Positions 34,941 through 44,908 of a stretch of 64,000 bases of DNA are shown piece after piece. Position 1 is the first letter of the stretch. Every line of letters starts with the position of its first letter. The notes beneath the pieces were generated by a model. It ran no database searches and was not told the origin of the DNA. It saw only the letters and a program-made list of their open reading frames with translations. Origin of the DNA: Polymorphum gilvum SL003B-26A1 (lineage in GTDB: Bacteria > Pseudomonadota > Alphaproteobacteria > Rhizobiales > Stappiaceae); assembly GCF_000192745.1 (NCBI RefSeq), contig NC_015259.1, positions 2,805,001 to 2,869,000 on the forward strand, read 5' to 3'. The position numbers were made by a program, and so were the translations under genes.

Positions 34941-35053
34941 GGGGTGCCCCGCCGATTCCTTCAGCCGCAACCAGCATAGGTGCCGGCGGTTGCCGAAAGG
35001 TTAACGGCGATTAAGCACAATTGCCGAGGTCGACGGCGGCCCGCGACGCCGCG

Positions 35054-36862
35054 TCAGATGCGGCTCTTCTGCGGATCGGCGACGTCGAGGATGCGCAGCT
35101 GGACGCGCGGGGCGCCCTGCCAGGTATCGACCGACAGGCTGCCGGCGACGTGCATCGGCCGGCCGCGGGCGGCGAGCAACGCCTCGCCGTGCGGGCGTTC
35201 GGCGGCCTTGAACGAGATGCCCTTGAGGCTGGAGCCGTCGGGGGCGGCGATGGTGGCCCGGACATGGCCCTTGCCGACCACGTCGGCATAGGAAATGCGA
35301 TGCGCCGGGAACACGAACACGGGCTCGGGATGGCCGGCGCCGTAGGGGCCGGCCTTGTCGAGCAGGCTCATCAGCTCGAGCGTCGCGCCGGCCGCCGTCA
35401 GGGCCGCGTCGATCTTCAATTCGCGAGTCGCGCTCGCCACTTCGACGTCGTCCTTCAGGGTCTCGTTGAAGTAGGCGACGAGGTCGGCCTCACGCTCCCT
35501 GCGCACGGTCAGGCCGGCGGCCATGGCGTGGCCGCCGCCCTTTTCCAGCAGACCCTCGTCGACCGCGCGGCGCACGGCACGGCCGAGGTCGACGCCGGAG
35601 ATAGACCGGCCCGAGCCGGTGCCCTTGCCGGTCTCGTCATAGGCGATGGCGAAGGCCGGCCGGCGGTGGGCCTCCTTCAGCCGCGAGGCGATCAGGCCGA
35701 CAATGCCGGGGTGCCAGCCGGGCGAGCCGGTGACCAGCACGGCCGGATCGTGCGTGTCGATCTGGACCACGGCCTGGGCGTCGCCCTCCTCCAGCATGAC
35801 CGCCTCCATCGCCTGGCGCTCGGCGTTGAGCCGGTCGAGGGTCTCGGCAAGGCCGCGCGCCTCCTGCGGGTCGTCGCAGGTGAGCAGGCGGGCGCCGAGG
35901 GCGGCGTCGCCGATGCGCCCGCCGGCGTTGATGCGCGGGCCGAGCAGGAAGCCGAGGTGATAGGCGGCCGGCTTGCCGCCGACGCGGGCGACGTCGGCGA
36001 GGCTTGCGAGGCCCGGGTTGAGGCGACCGTGCATGGCGATCAGGCCCTTGGCGACATAGGCGCGGTTGAGGCCCTTGAGCGGCACCACGTCGCAGACCGT
36101 GCCGAGCGCGACGAGATCGAGCAGGCCAAGCAGATCCGGCTCGCCGCCGCGCCGGAACGTACCGCGCCGGCGCAGTTCGCGGTTGAGGCCGACCAGGAAC
36201 AGGAAGGTGACGCCGACGGCGGCCAGATGCCCCTGCCCCGACAGGTCGTCCTGGCGGTTCGGATTGACCAGGGCGGATACGGCGGGCAGTTCGACGCCGC
36301 ACTGGTGGTGGTCGATGACGACGACGTCGAGGCCGAGACGGCGAGCAACGTCGAAGGCCTCGAAGGAGGTGCTGCCGCAGTCGACGGTGACCAGCAGGCC
36401 GGCGCCTGCGGCGCGCAGCGCCTCAATGGCCGGGCCGTTGGGTCCGTAACCCTCGATGATGCGGTCGGGGATGTGGATCGCCGGGTCGAGGCCGAGGCGG
36501 CGCAGGTAGCGCGCCAGCACGGCCGAAGAGGTGGCGCCGTCGACGTCGTAGTCGCCGAAGATGGCGATCCGCGTACCGGCCTCGACCGCATCGGCGACGC
36601 GGGCGACGGCCCGGTCCATGTCGACCAGGCGCGACGGATCGGGCATCAGGGCCTTGAGGGTCGGATCGAGGAAGCCTTCGGCGTCGGCAGCGGTGACGTC
36701 GCGCGCGGCGAGCACGCGCGCGAGCACGTCGGGAAGGTCGAGCCGCTGGGCGATGGCGAGAGCGGCGAGGCCCTGGGCCGGCGTCTGGCGCTCGCGCCAG
36801 ACCTGGCCGGAGGCGGAGCGGGTCACGCCCAAGACCGGACGGGCGGTCTCCGGTCCGCTCAT
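35054..36862 (-). CDS. recJ: Single-stranded-DNA-specific exonuclease
   Basis: A 602-residue RecJ. DHH-domain motifs: AIFGDYDVDGATSSAVL (motif I), LVTVDCGSTSFEA (motif II), VVVIDHHQCG (DHH motif III), and DLVALGTVCDVVPLKG (motif IV). The DHHA1 domain carries GSGRSISGVDLGRAV and KGGGHAMAAGLTV, and the C-terminal OB fold ends the protein. RecJ is the 5'-3' exonuclease of RecF-pathway repair and mismatch repair. AGGAGA 9 nt upstream supports the ATG. It heads or joins the glpX-hom-aminotransferase set on the same strand, a common alphaproteobacterial order. Confidence 0.97.
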   Translation of the reverse strand: MSGPETARPVLGVTRSASGQVWRERQTPAQGLAALAIAQRLDLPDVLARVLAARDVTAADAEGFLDPTLKALMPDPSRLVDMDRAVARVADAVEAGTRIAIFGDYDVDGATSSAVLARYLRRLGLDPAIHIPDRIIEGYGPNGPAIEALRAAGAGLLVTVDCGSTSFEAFDVARRLGLDVVVIDHHQCGVELPAVSALVNPNRQDDLSGQGHLAAVGVTFLFLVGLNRELRRRGTFRRGGEPDLLGLLDLVALGTVCDVVPLKGLNRAYVAKGLIAMHGRLNPGLASLADVARVGGKPAAYHLGFLLGPRINAGGRIGDAALGARLLTCDDPQEARGLAETLDRLNAERQAMEAVMLEEGDAQAVVQIDTHDPAVLVTGSPGWHPGIVGLIASRLKEAHRRPAFAIAYDETGKGTGSGRSISGVDLGRAVRRAVDEGLLEKGGGHAMAAGLTVRREREADLVAYFNETLKDDVEVASATRELKIDAALTAAGATLELMSLLDKAGPYGAGHPEPVFVFPAHRISYADVVGKGHVRATIAAPDGSSLKGISFKAAERPHGEALLAARGRPMHVAGSLSVDTWQGAPRVQLRILDVADPQKSRI

Positions 36863-36918
36863 GACCCTGTCTCCTGCGGGCCGGCCGCCGGCTCGGGCGT
36901 CGTCACCGGCATGATGTC

Positions 36919-37914
36919 CTAGTCGAGATGGAACTTCTCTATCTGGGTGTGCTGCGCCTTGATGTAGCGTACCGTGCCCGTGGAGGAGCGCATCACGACC
37001 GTGTGGGTGGTGATGTGGCTGCGGCCGAAGCGCACGCCCTGCAGGAAGTTGCCGTCGGTGACGCCGGTGGCGGCGAACAGGACGTCCTCGCAGGCCATCT
37101 CCTCCAGCGTGTACTTGCGCTTGATGTCGGAAATGCCCATGCGGTGGGCGCGCTCGACCTGCTCCTCGCGGGTGATCACCAGCCGGCCCTGCATCTGACC
37201 GCCGATGCAGCGCAGCGCAGCCGCAGCCAGCACGCCCTCGGGCGCGCCGCCGATGCCGGCGTAAAGGTCGATGCCGGTCTCCTCGGGATCGGTCGTGTGG
37301 ATGACGCCGGCGACGTCGCCGTCGCCGATCAGGCGGATGGCGGCGCCGGTGGCGCGGATGTCCTCGATCAGGCGCGCGTGGCGCGGCCGGTCGAGCACGC
37401 AGGCGGTGATCTCGGAGATCTTGACGCCTTTGGCCTTCGCGACATTGGCCATGTTCTCGGCGATCGGCGCGTCGAGATCGACAGTTCCGGCCGGATAGCC
37501 CGGGCCGATGGCGATCTTTTCCATGTAGCTGTCAGGCGCGTTGAGCAGACCGCCGGCCGGCGCCATGGCGATGACGGCGAGCGAGTTGGGCAGGTTCTTG
37601 GCGCAGATCGTGGTGCCCTCGAGCGGATCGAGGGCGATGTCGACCTTGGCGCCCTGCTTGGTGCCGACGCTTTCGCCGATATAGAGCATCGGGGCCTCGT
37701 CACGCTCGCCTTCGCCGATCACCACGGTGCCGTCGATCGGCAGGCGGTTGAGTTCGCGGCGCATGGCGTCGACGGCTGCCTGGTCGGCCGCCATCTCGTC
37801 GCCGTGGCCGCGCAGGCGAGCCGCCGCGACGGCCGCGCGCTCGGTGACGCGGGCCAGTTCCAGCGTGAGAATGCGGTCAAGGGCGCTGGAGGGCGCGGCT
37901 TGCTTCTTGGACAT
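36919..37914 (-). CDS. glpX: Class II fructose-1,6-bisphosphatase
   Basis: A 331-residue GlpX: LRGHGDEMAADQAAVDAMR, VVIGEGERDEAPMLYIGE (metal-binding), VDIALDPLEGTTICAKN (the Dx-E-G-T metal/phosphate motif), GIGGAPEGVLAAAALRC. It hydrolyses fructose-1,6-bisphosphate in gluconeogenesis. GGGGGA precedes the ATG. It sits 56 bp upstream of recJ and 44 bp downstream of hom. Confidence 0.97.
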   Translation of the reverse strand: MSKKQAAPSSALDRILTLELARVTERAAVAAARLRGHGDEMAADQAAVDAMRRELNRLPIDGTVVIGEGERDEAPMLYIGESVGTKQGAKVDIALDPLEGTTICAKNLPNSLAVIAMAPAGGLLNAPDSYMEKIAIGPGYPAGTVDLDAPIAENMANVAKAKGVKISEITACVLDRPRHARLIEDIRATGAAIRLIGDGDVAGVIHTTDPEETGIDLYAGIGGAPEGVLAAAALRCIGGQMQGRLVITREEQVERAHRMGISDIKRKYTLEEMACEDVLFAATGVTDGNFLQGVRFGRSHITTHTVVMRSSTGTVRYIKAQHTQIEKFHLD

Positions 37915-37958
37915 CGAAATCCCCCGATCAGATCATTGGGCATCCGGGCGGGATGCGT

Positions 37959-39284
37959 CTAGGCCAGTTTCTCGATACGGATCATCTGCGGCGCGTCCGC
38001 GACGACGCCCTTGGAGACGACCGCCTCCAGCGCCTGCTTGACCGCAGCTTCCGTGGTTTCATAGGTGATCAGGATGACCGGCTGCGGATCGGCTGGCGTC
38101 GAGGCGCCGGGCGCGTCGCCGCGGGCCGCGCGCCGGCGCTGGACGATGGATTCCAGCGAAATGTCCGCGTCCGCCATGCAGCGCGCGATGGTCGCGAAGG
38201 CGCCCGGGCGATCATAGACCGACAGGCGGATGTAGTAGCCGCCCTCGTGCAGGCGCATGCCGGCGCGGGCGTAGTCGACCAGATCCGTCGCCGGCGTGCC
38301 GAGCACCGGCGCGACGTCGCCGCGAGCGATGTCGGCAAGGTCGGAAACGACGGAAGAGGCTGTGGCATTGCCTCCTGCCCCGGGCCCGACCAGCACCACC
38401 TCGCCGACGAAGTCGCCGTCGACGGCGACCGCGTTCAGCACGCCGTCGATGCGGGCGATGGCGGAGGACTTGGGCACCATGGTCGGATGGACACGCTGCT
38501 CGATGCCGCTGTCGGTCTTCTGGGCGACGCCGAGCAGCTTGATGCGGTAGCCGAGCTCGTCCGCCGCCTCGATGTCGGCGGTGGTGATCGAGGTGATGCC
38601 TTCGAGATAGACGTCTTCGGCGCTGATCTTGCAGCCGAAGGCCAGGCTGGTCAGGATCGCCAGCTTGTGGGCGGTGTCGTTGCCCTCGATGTCGAAGGTC
38701 GGATCGGCCTCCGCATAGCCCAAACGCTGGGCATCGGCGAGGCACTCGGCGAAGGACAGGTCGTCCTTCTCCATCCGGGTCAGGATGTAGTTGCAGGTGC
38801 CGTTCAGGATGCCGTAGACGCGGCTGACCGCGTTGCCGGCCATGGCCTCGCGCAGGGTCTTGACGATCGGAATGCCGCCGGCGACCGCCGCCTCGTAGTT
38901 GAGGCAGACGCCGTTCTTCTCGGCGAGAGCGGCGAGCTCGACGCCATGGCGGGCGAGCAGCGCCTTGTTGGCGGTGACGACATGCTTGCCGCTCGACAGC
39001 GCCACACGCACGCAGGCCTCAGCCGGTCCGCTGTCGCCGCCGATCAGTTCGACGACGACGTCGATGTCGGAGGCACGCGCCATCTCGGCCGGATCGGCGT
39101 ACCAGGTCGTCCCGCTCAGGTCGATGCCGCGGTCGCGCGAGGGATCGCGCGCGCAGACGGCGCGGACCTCAAGCCCCCGGCCGCACTTGCGCGCAAGGGC
39201 CTCCCCATGCCTGGCGAGGAGTCGGACGACGGAGGCGCCGACCGTGCCAAGGCCCGCCACACCAAGTCTCAAAGCAGCAGCCAT
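37959..39284 (-). CDS. hom: Homoserine dehydrogenase
   Basis: A 441-residue enzyme: N-terminal NAD(P) fold GVAGLGTVGASVVRLL, HVVTANKALLARHG, VAGGIPIVKTLREAMAGN, and FSFAECLADAQRLGYAEADPTFDIEGNDTAHKLAI in the catalytic region, here beginning SFAECLADAQ. A C-terminal ACT domain (residues about 350-435, YYIRLSVYDRPGAFATIA) provides threonine feedback. It reduces aspartate semialdehyde to homoserine for Thr/Met synthesis. The start is only 26 bp from the aminotransferase stop upstream, so co-transcription is likely; its ribosome-binding site is weak. Confidence 0.97.
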   Translation of the reverse strand: MAAALRLGVAGLGTVGASVVRLLARHGEALARKCGRGLEVRAVCARDPSRDRGIDLSGTTWYADPAEMARASDIDVVVELIGGDSGPAEACVRVALSSGKHVVTANKALLARHGVELAALAEKNGVCLNYEAAVAGGIPIVKTLREAMAGNAVSRVYGILNGTCNYILTRMEKDDLSFAECLADAQRLGYAEADPTFDIEGNDTAHKLAILTSLAFGCKISAEDVYLEGITSITTADIEAADELGYRIKLLGVAQKTDSGIEQRVHPTMVPKSSAIARIDGVLNAVAVDGDFVGEVVLVGPGAGGNATASSVVSDLADIARGDVAPVLGTPATDLVDYARAGMRLHEGGYYIRLSVYDRPGAFATIARCMADADISLESIVQRRRAARGDAPGASTPADPQPVILITYETTEAAVKQALEAVVSKGVVADAPQMIRIEKLA

Positions 39285-39310
39285 ACTTCATGGAATCCAA
39301 TTGCGAGTCA

Positions 39311-40528
39311 TCAGCGCGACGCGCCGATCGGGACCACGTTGTGCAACGTTTCGTCCGCGCTTTCAAGGAAGCGACGCAGGTTGCGTGCGGCCTGGCGCAA
39401 GCGCTGCTCGTTTTCCACCAGGCCGATGCGGACGTAGTCGTCGCCATACTCGCCGAAGCCGATGCCGGGAGAGACGGCAATCTCAGCCTTCTCAAGCAGC
39501 AGCTTGGAAAACTCGAGGCTGCCCAGCGCCTTAAACTTGTCCGGAATCGGCGCCCAGGCGAACATGCTCGCCTCCGGCGCCGGAATGGCCCAGCCGGCCT
39601 TGCCGAAAGACTCGACCAGCACGTCGCGGCGGCGCTTGTACACGGCGCGGGTGGCGGCGATGCAGTCGTCGGGACCATTGAGCGCGGCGGTGGCGGCGAC
39701 CTGGATCGGCGTGAAGGCACCGTAGTCGAGGTAGGACTTGACGCGGGTCAGCGCCGCGATCAGCCGCTCGTTGCCGACCGCAAAGCCCATGCGCCAGCCG
39801 GGCATGGAGAAGGTCTTCGACAGCGACGTGAATTCGGCTGTCACTTCCATCGCGCCCGGCACCTGGAGCATGGACGGCGGCGGCGTGTCGCCGAAATAGA
39901 TCTCCGAATAGGCGAGATCGGAGAGGATGAAGATCTCGTGCTTGCGCGCGAAGGCGACGACGTCCTTGTAGAAGTCGATGTCGGCGCAATAGGCGGTCGG
40001 GTTGGCCGGATAGCACATGATGACCGCGATCGGCTTCGGTACCGAATGGATGACCGCCCGCTCCAGCGCGCGGAACACCTCCGGTCCGGGCTCGGCCGGG
40101 ATGGAGCGGATCGCGGCGCCGGCCATCAGGAAGCCGAAGGTGTGGATCGGGTAGCTCGGGTTGGGGCTGAGCACCACGTCGCCCGGCGCGGTGATCGCCT
40201 GGGCCATGTTGGCGAAGCCTTCCTTGGAGCCGAGCGTGGCGACGACCTGGGTGTCCGGATTGAGCTTCACGCCGAAGCGGCGGCCGTAGTAGTTGGCCTG
40301 GGCCCGGCGCAGGCCAGCGATGCCCTTGGAGGCGGAATAGCGGTGCGTGCGCGGGTCCTGGATGACCTCGGTCAACTTGTCGACGATGTGCTTCGGCGTG
40401 GGCAGATCGGGATTGCCCATGCCGAGGTCGATGATATCCGCGCCCTGTGCCCGTGCCGCCGCCTTCAGCCGGTTGACCTGCTCGAACACGTAGGGCGGCA
40501 ATCTCCGGGTCTTGTGAAAGTCTTCCAT
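39311..40528 (-). CDS. Class I/II PLP aminotransferase (LL-DAP/alanine aminotransferase-like)
   Basis: A 405-residue fold-type I enzyme: DIIDLGMGNPDLPTPKHIV, YSASKGIAGLRRAQANYYGRRFG, MCYPANPTAYCAD, DLAYSEIYFGD with the cofactor Asp/Tyr, and the PLP Lys in FTSLSKTFSMPGWRMGFA. It resembles alphaproteobacterial enzymes annotated as LL-diaminopimelate aminotransferase or alanine aminotransferase located before hom. A role in transamination of alanine/glutamate or aspartate-family acids is likely. The exact substrate is not determined. Confidence 0.92.
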   Translation of the reverse strand: MEDFHKTRRLPPYVFEQVNRLKAAARAQGADIIDLGMGNPDLPTPKHIVDKLTEVIQDPRTHRYSASKGIAGLRRAQANYYGRRFGVKLNPDTQVVATLGSKEGFANMAQAITAPGDVVLSPNPSYPIHTFGFLMAGAAIRSIPAEPGPEVFRALERAVIHSVPKPIAVIMCYPANPTAYCADIDFYKDVVAFARKHEIFILSDLAYSEIYFGDTPPPSMLQVPGAMEVTAEFTSLSKTFSMPGWRMGFAVGNERLIAALTRVKSYLDYGAFTPIQVAATAALNGPDDCIAATRAVYKRRRDVLVESFGKAGWAIPAPEASMFAWAPIPDKFKALGSLEFSKLLLEKAEIAVSPGIGFGEYGDDYVRIGLVENEQRLRQAARNLRRFLESADETLHNVVPIGASR

Positions 40529-40578
40529 GGCGCGGGCCTCGCGATCCTTCTGCTTGTCTGTCGGTCAGTTGGTCTGCC

Positions 40579-40608
40579 TGATGCTCGTCCGCCCGATGCT
40601 CGTCCGCC
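40579..40608. repeat. 15-bp exact tandem duplication
   Basis: GATGCTCGTCCGCCC occurs twice in a row, in the 162-bp gap between the aminotransferase start and the lipoprotein stop. It lies in probable promoter DNA of the aminotransferase-hom transcript. Confidence 0.85.
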
Positions 40609-40690
40609 CGGCGCCGACTGGCGCCCTTTTAGCAGCCCAGCGGCAATTCCGCACGAGTCTTTGGCAGCATTGAGACCGAAATTTCGGCGG

Positions 40691-41140
40691 CTAGTCGGCC
40701 TCGATCTCCGACAGGGCCGCCTGGCCGTGGGTGGCGCCGATGCGGGCCAGGTCGCGGGCCGTCGCGCTGACCGCCGGCGCGGCGGCACCGCGGCGGCTTT
40801 CGGACAGCGCCTGCAGGCGCGCGAGCGCGGCGGCGCGCTCGTCCTCGTTCATCAGCGTGTCCTGCCGTTCGTCGACAGGCGCCAGTCCACCCTGCCCGAC
40901 CGCCTCGGCAAAGGCCAGCGGCGACGGCGAGCCCGCTACTGTGGCGGCGACGGCCGGTGTCGGGCGCGCCGGGGTGGTCTGGGTCGGCATCGTCTGGGCA
41001 GGCATCGTCTGGGCCGACGTCGTCTGGCCGGCCTGCGCCTGCAGGGCCGGATCGCCAAGCGCTTCGAGCAGCGGCACCTCGGGGCCGAGCGCGCAGCCGG
41101 CCAGCATCACGGCGATCGCCAGTGCTCCAAGTCCCTTCAC
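40691..41140 (-). CDS. Predicted lipoprotein with short Thr/Gln repeats
   Basis: A 149-residue protein taking the GTG at 41140 (AGGGA upstream) as start, since this gives a proper lipoprotein signal: [16 protein letters not shown] with lipobox LAGC. The mature chain has an imperfect repeat [19 protein letters not shown] coded by 15-bp DNA units around 40970-41035, then an acidic middle ([17 protein letters not shown]) and a helical end ([18 protein letters not shown]). No domain is recognised. It is divergent from phaC with a 376-bp gap. Confidence 0.7.
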   Translation of the reverse strand: MKGLGALAIAVMLAGCALGPEVPLLEALGDPALQAQAGQTTSAQTMPAQTMPTQTTPARPTPAVAATVAGSPSPLAFAEAVGQGGLAPVDERQDTLMNEDERAAALARLQALSESRRGAAAPAVSATARDLARIGATHGQAALSEIEAD

Positions 41141-41516
41141 GTCCAGATCCCTCGTCCCGACTTCGATGCAGCCTTCGGCGGCGGCTCCCGCTCCGCGTTC
41201 GGCCAAAGGCCTCGTTCAGCGTTTGGCCCGGCACCGTGCCTGCAGACCCGTTTCGCGCCGTGCGGCGCTTGGCCGATGGCAACGATCCCGCCGGCAACTA
41301 TATAAGAACCCGCGACAAAAGAGCCACCGGCTTTTGCGTCGCAGCCCGGCGGGAGCGGGCAAGCAACGATTGCGCGGGACGGCGGCAAACCATTGCGCCA
41401 GTCGTCGCCGGTCTGGATTTGCCATTCGACCTGCAGCAAGAACCTGTGTCATAAAAGTGCGACGCTACGGGTCCATACGCGCGCCAACGAAGAAGTCTGG
41501 AGGGGACGCAACCAAC
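41141..41516. promoter_or_regulatory. Divergent promoter region of the lipoprotein gene and phaC
   Basis: This 376-bp interval holds no convincing gene; frames through it are extensions of flanking genes or of antisense frames. It should contain the phaC promoter. The AT-richer spot around 41297-41320 (CTATATAAGAA) is the best core-promoter candidate seen. Confidence 0.45.
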
Positions 41517-43322
41517 ATGGCCGAGGATCGCCAGAACCCCCTGTTGCAGTATATCGTCAACAATCCGGAAGCCTTTGCGCAGAACCTGGCGAAAGTGCTG
41601 GAGCAGTCCGGCAAGGCCATCGCCGCCTATCTGGAACCGCGCGAGAAGGGCGAGGTCAAGCAGGACAGCGCCGACGAACTGACCAACATCGTCAAGACGC
41701 TGGCGCAGGTCGGCGAATACTGGATCTCCGACCCCAAGCGCGCGGTCGAGGCCCAGTCGCGGCTGTGGTCGGGCTACATCACGCTGTGGAACTCGTCGCT
41801 GCGGCGCATGATGGGCGAGCCCGCGGACCCCGCGGTGGCGCCGCCGCCGCGCGATCGGCGCTTCGAGGACCCGGACTGGAAGGAAAACCAGTTCTTCGAC
41901 TTCATCAAGCAGCTCTACCTGATCACCAGCAATTGGGCCGCCGACATGGTCAGCGAGGCCGAGAGCCTGGACGATCACACGCGCCACAAGGCGGATTTCT
42001 ACGTCAAACAGATCGCCAACGCGCTGTCGCCGTCCAACTTCGTGCTGACCAATCCGGAACTGCTGCGGGTGACGCTGGAATCCAACGGCGAGAACCTGGT
42101 GCGCGGCATGCAGTTCCTGGTCGAGGACATCAAGGCCGGACGCGGCGACATCAAGATCCGCCAGACCGATCCGACCCACTTCGAGGTCGGCCGCAACCTC
42201 GCGCTGACGCCGGGCAAGGTGATCGCCGAGAACGACGTCTGCCAGCTGATCCAGTACACGCCGACCACCGAGACGGTGCTGAAGCGGCCGCTGCTGATCG
42301 TGCCGCCGTGGATCAACAAATTCTACATCCTGGACCTGACGCCGGACAAATCCTTCATCAAGTGGGCCGTCGACCAGGGCCACACGGTGTTCGTGATCTC
42401 GTGGGTCAATCCGGACGAGCGGCAGGCGCAGAAGAGCTTCGAGCACTACATGCGCGAAGGCATCCTCAACGCGCTCGACACGATCAAGCGGGCGACGCGC
42501 CAGGAGGAGGTCAACGCCATCGGCTACTGCGTCGGCGGCACGCTGCTCGCCGTGACGCTGGCCTACATGGCGGCGACCGGCGACGAGCGGATCAGGTCTG
42601 CGACCTTCTTCACCACCCAGGTCGACTTCACCCATGCCGGCGACCTGAAGGTGTTCGTCGACGAGGAGCAGATCGCGATCATTGAGCGCAAGATGGCCGA
42701 GCGCGGTTACCTGGACGGCACCAAGATGGCGGCGGCCTTCAATCTGCTGCGCTCCAACGACCTGATCTGGCCCTATGTCGTCAACAACTACCTGAAGGGC
42801 AAGGGGCCGTTCCCGTTCGACCTGCTCTACTGGAATTCCGATTCCACCCGCATGCCGGCGGCGAACCACTCCTTCTACCTGCGCAACTGCTACCTGGATA
42901 ACCGGCTGGCCAAGGGCGAGATGGCGATCGCCGGGCAGACGCTGGACCTGAAGAAGGTGACCATCCCGGTCTACAACCTGGCCACCCGCGAGGACCACAT
43001 CGCGCCGCCGCGCTCGGTGTTCGTCGGCTGCTCGTGCTTCGGCGGGCCGGTGGACTACGTGCTGTCGGGCTCGGGCCACATCGCCGGCGTGGTCAACCAC
43101 CCGGACCGCGGCAAGTACCAGTACTGGACCGACGGCAAGCCGGAGGGCGCGCTGGAGGACTGGATGGCGCGCGCGCAGGAGCATCCGGGCTCCTGGTGGC
43201 CGCACTGGGACCAATGGATCCGCGCCCAGGACGACACCCGGGTCAAGGCGCGCAAGCCCGGCGCCAACCGGGTGAAGATTCTTGGCGACGCGCCCGGATC
43301 TTACGTTAAGATGCGGGCCTAG
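41517..43322 (+). CDS. phaC: Class I poly(3-hydroxyalkanoate) synthase
   Basis: A 601-residue PhaC starting at ATG 41517, after GGAGGGG. The lipase-like box GYCVGGT places the nucleophile Cys at residue 338. TLLIVPP-type strand is [16 protein letters not shown], and the catalytic Asp and His lie in [13 protein letters not shown] and [11 protein letters not shown]. The N-terminal domain includes [23 protein letters not shown]. Class I enzymes work alone on short-chain 3-hydroxyacyl-CoA to build PHB granules. No phaAB, phaP or phaR is adjacent. Confidence 0.97.
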   Translation: MAEDRQNPLLQYIVNNPEAFAQNLAKVLEQSGKAIAAYLEPREKGEVKQDSADELTNIVKTLAQVGEYWISDPKRAVEAQSRLWSGYITLWNSSLRRMMGEPADPAVAPPPRDRRFEDPDWKENQFFDFIKQLYLITSNWAADMVSEAESLDDHTRHKADFYVKQIANALSPSNFVLTNPELLRVTLESNGENLVRGMQFLVEDIKAGRGDIKIRQTDPTHFEVGRNLALTPGKVIAENDVCQLIQYTPTTETVLKRPLLIVPPWINKFYILDLTPDKSFIKWAVDQGHTVFVISWVNPDERQAQKSFEHYMREGILNALDTIKRATRQEEVNAIGYCVGGTLLAVTLAYMAATGDERIRSATFFTTQVDFTHAGDLKVFVDEEQIAIIERKMAERGYLDGTKMAAAFNLLRSNDLIWPYVVNNYLKGKGPFPFDLLYWNSDSTRMPAANHSFYLRNCYLDNRLAKGEMAIAGQTLDLKKVTIPVYNLATREDHIAPPRSVFVGCSCFGGPVDYVLSGSGHIAGVVNHPDRGKYQYWTDGKPEGALEDWMARAQEHPGSWWPHWDQWIRAQDDTRVKARKPGANRVKILGDAPGSYVKMRA

Positions 43323-43361
43323 CGGCCGCCGCAGGGAGGACGGCCGCAACGCGGATCCCGC

Positions 43362-43952
43362 ATGCAGAACGCACGACCCCTCAGGCACGACGCCCCGGCG
43401 CCGGCGGTGACGCCGCCGGCGCAGATGCGCTGGCTCGGCATGACCGCACGGGTGTGGCAGCGCCACGCCAGCGGCTGGAGCGTGTGGACGCGTTTCGCCA
43501 CCCTGCCCTTCCTCCTCGCGGCGATCTGGAGCCACGTGTGGATCGGTACCGCCGGGGCGGTCACGGCGGTCGCCGCCGTCGCCGTCTGGCTGTGGCTCAA
43601 CCCGCGTCTGTTCCCGCCGCCCCGGCGCACCGACCGCTGGCACGTGCGCGCCACCTTCGGCGAGCGGGTGTGGCTGAACCGGATGGCCGTGCCGATCCCG
43701 CCGGCCGAGGCCAGGGCGGCGCTGGCGCTGTCGCTGGTCACCGGCGCCGGGTTCCTCGCCGCCGTGTGGGGCGCGGCGGAGACCAACCTGCTGACGACCG
43801 CGACCGGGCTCGTCGTCACCTATGTCGGCAAGCTCGCCTTCCTCGACCGCATGGTGCGGCTCTACGAGACGATGAAGACCGCCCACCCACTGTACAAGGC
43901 CTGGTCCCAGGTGCCGGTCAACGACAACCGGCGCGGCGGCACGCGCCGCTAG
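43362..43952 (+). CDS. DUF6653-like membrane protein
   Basis: A 196-residue protein with hydrophobic segments at about 45-58, 62-78 and 120-155 (AALALSLVTGAGFLAAVWGA, LVVTYVGKLAFLDRMVRLY). WTRFATLPFLLAAIWSHVWIG and WLWLNPRLFPPP match what I recall of DUF6653 proteins. Function unknown. Its stop overlaps the convergent agmatinase stop by three bases. It follows phaC by 39 bp, so it may be co-transcribed, but a role in PHA metabolism is not implied. Confidence 0.75.
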   Translation: MQNARPLRHDAPAPAVTPPAQMRWLGMTARVWQRHASGWSVWTRFATLPFLLAAIWSHVWIGTAGAVTAVAAVAVWLWLNPRLFPPPRRTDRWHVRATFGERVWLNRMAVPIPPAEARAALALSLVTGAGFLAAVWGAAETNLLTTATGLVVTYVGKLAFLDRMVRLYETMKTAHPLYKAWSQVPVNDNRRGGTRR

Positions 43953-44908
43953 GCTTTCCCCTTCCGCTCCGCCAGCAGGCCGAGATAGTGCTGGGCGATG
44001 GTCGCGCCGGCGATCGAGGTGATGTCGGCGTGGTCGTAGGCCGGCGCGACCTCGACCACGTCGCCGCCGACGAAGCCGACGGTGCCGAGCCGACGCAGGA
44101 TCATCAGCGCCTCGCGCGAGCTGAGCCCGCCGGCGACCGGCGTGCCGGTACCGGGCGCAAAGGCGGGGTCGAGGCAATCGATGTCGAAGGTCATGTAGGC
44201 CGGGGCGTCGCCGACCCGGTGGCGGATGCGCGCGACGACGCCGGCAACGCCGAGGTCGTGCACCTCCTCGCCGAAGACGATCTCCAGGCCGCAGGTCTCC
44301 GGCGCATGGGTGCGGATGCCGATCTGGATCGAGCGGTACGGGTCGATCAACCCCTCGCGCACGGCGCGGCCGACGAAGGTGCCGTGGTCGATGCGGTCGC
44401 CCTCGTCGTTCCAGGTGTCCTGGTGGGCATCGAACTGGACCAGCGCCAGCGGCCCGAAACGGGCGGCATGGGCCCTGAGCAGCGGATAGGTGACGAAATG
44501 GTCGCCGCCGATGGAAAACAGATGCACGCCGGCGTCGAGGATCTCGCGCGCCTGGGCCTCGATCTGGCCGGGGATCTCGGTGTGGCGGCCATAGTCGAAG
44601 GAGCAGTCGCCGTAGTCGACCACGGCGAGATGCTCGAACGGGTCGGTGTGGAAGGGATATTGCGGGTCGCCGTCGAAGATCGCCGAGGCGCGGCGCACGC
44701 CCTGCGGGCCGAAGCGGGCGCCGGGACGGTTCGACACCGAGGCGTCGAAGGGAATGCCCCAGACCGCGGCGTCGACGCCGGCGAGATCGCGCGTGTAGCG
44801 TCGGCGCATGAAGGACAGCACGCCGCCATAGGTCGGCTCATGGGCGCCGCCCTTCAGCTGCTTCTTGTGGATCGCCTCGTCGGTCGGGCGCGGACGGATC
44901 GGGGACAT
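43949..44908 (-). CDS. speB: Agmatinase
   Basis: A 319-residue ureohydrolase: VWGIPFDASVSNRPGARFGPQGVR, LFSIGGDHFVTYPLLR (first Mn ligand His), VQFDAHQDTWND (DxHxD), YMTFDIDCLDPAFAPGTGTP (SFDxDxxDP type) and GGDVVEVAPAYDHADIT. GAGGAG lies upstream of the ATG. It releases urea from agmatine to give putrescine; guanidinobutyrase activity is an alternative within the family. It may be relevant that a polyamine-type importer and creatinase, another guanidino-using enzyme, occur elsewhere in the window. Confidence 0.92.
   Translation of the reverse strand: MSPIRPRPTDEAIHKKQLKGGAHEPTYGGVLSFMRRRYTRDLAGVDAAVWGIPFDASVSNRPGARFGPQGVRRASAIFDGDPQYPFHTDPFEHLAVVDYGDCSFDYGRHTEIPGQIEAQAREILDAGVHLFSIGGDHFVTYPLLRAHAARFGPLALVQFDAHQDTWNDEGDRIDHGTFVGRAVREGLIDPYRSIQIGIRTHAPETCGLEIVFGEEVHDLGVAGVVARIRHRVGDAPAYMTFDIDCLDPAFAPGTGTPVAGGLSSREALMILRRLGTVGFVGGDVVEVAPAYDHADITSIAGATIAQHYLGLLAERKGKA

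Noticed and set aside
34980-36922. 633-residue forward frame opposite recJ
   Set aside because: Antisense shadow of RecJ with DHH motifs on the reverse strand.
39285-39310. SAM-II riboswitch before hom, as found before Met genes in some alphaproteobacteria
   Set aside because: The gap is only 26 bp, too short for the aptamer.
41298-44177. 959-residue reverse frame opposite phaC
   Set aside because: No domain motifs, biased composition, and directly opposite a full-length class I PHA synthase.
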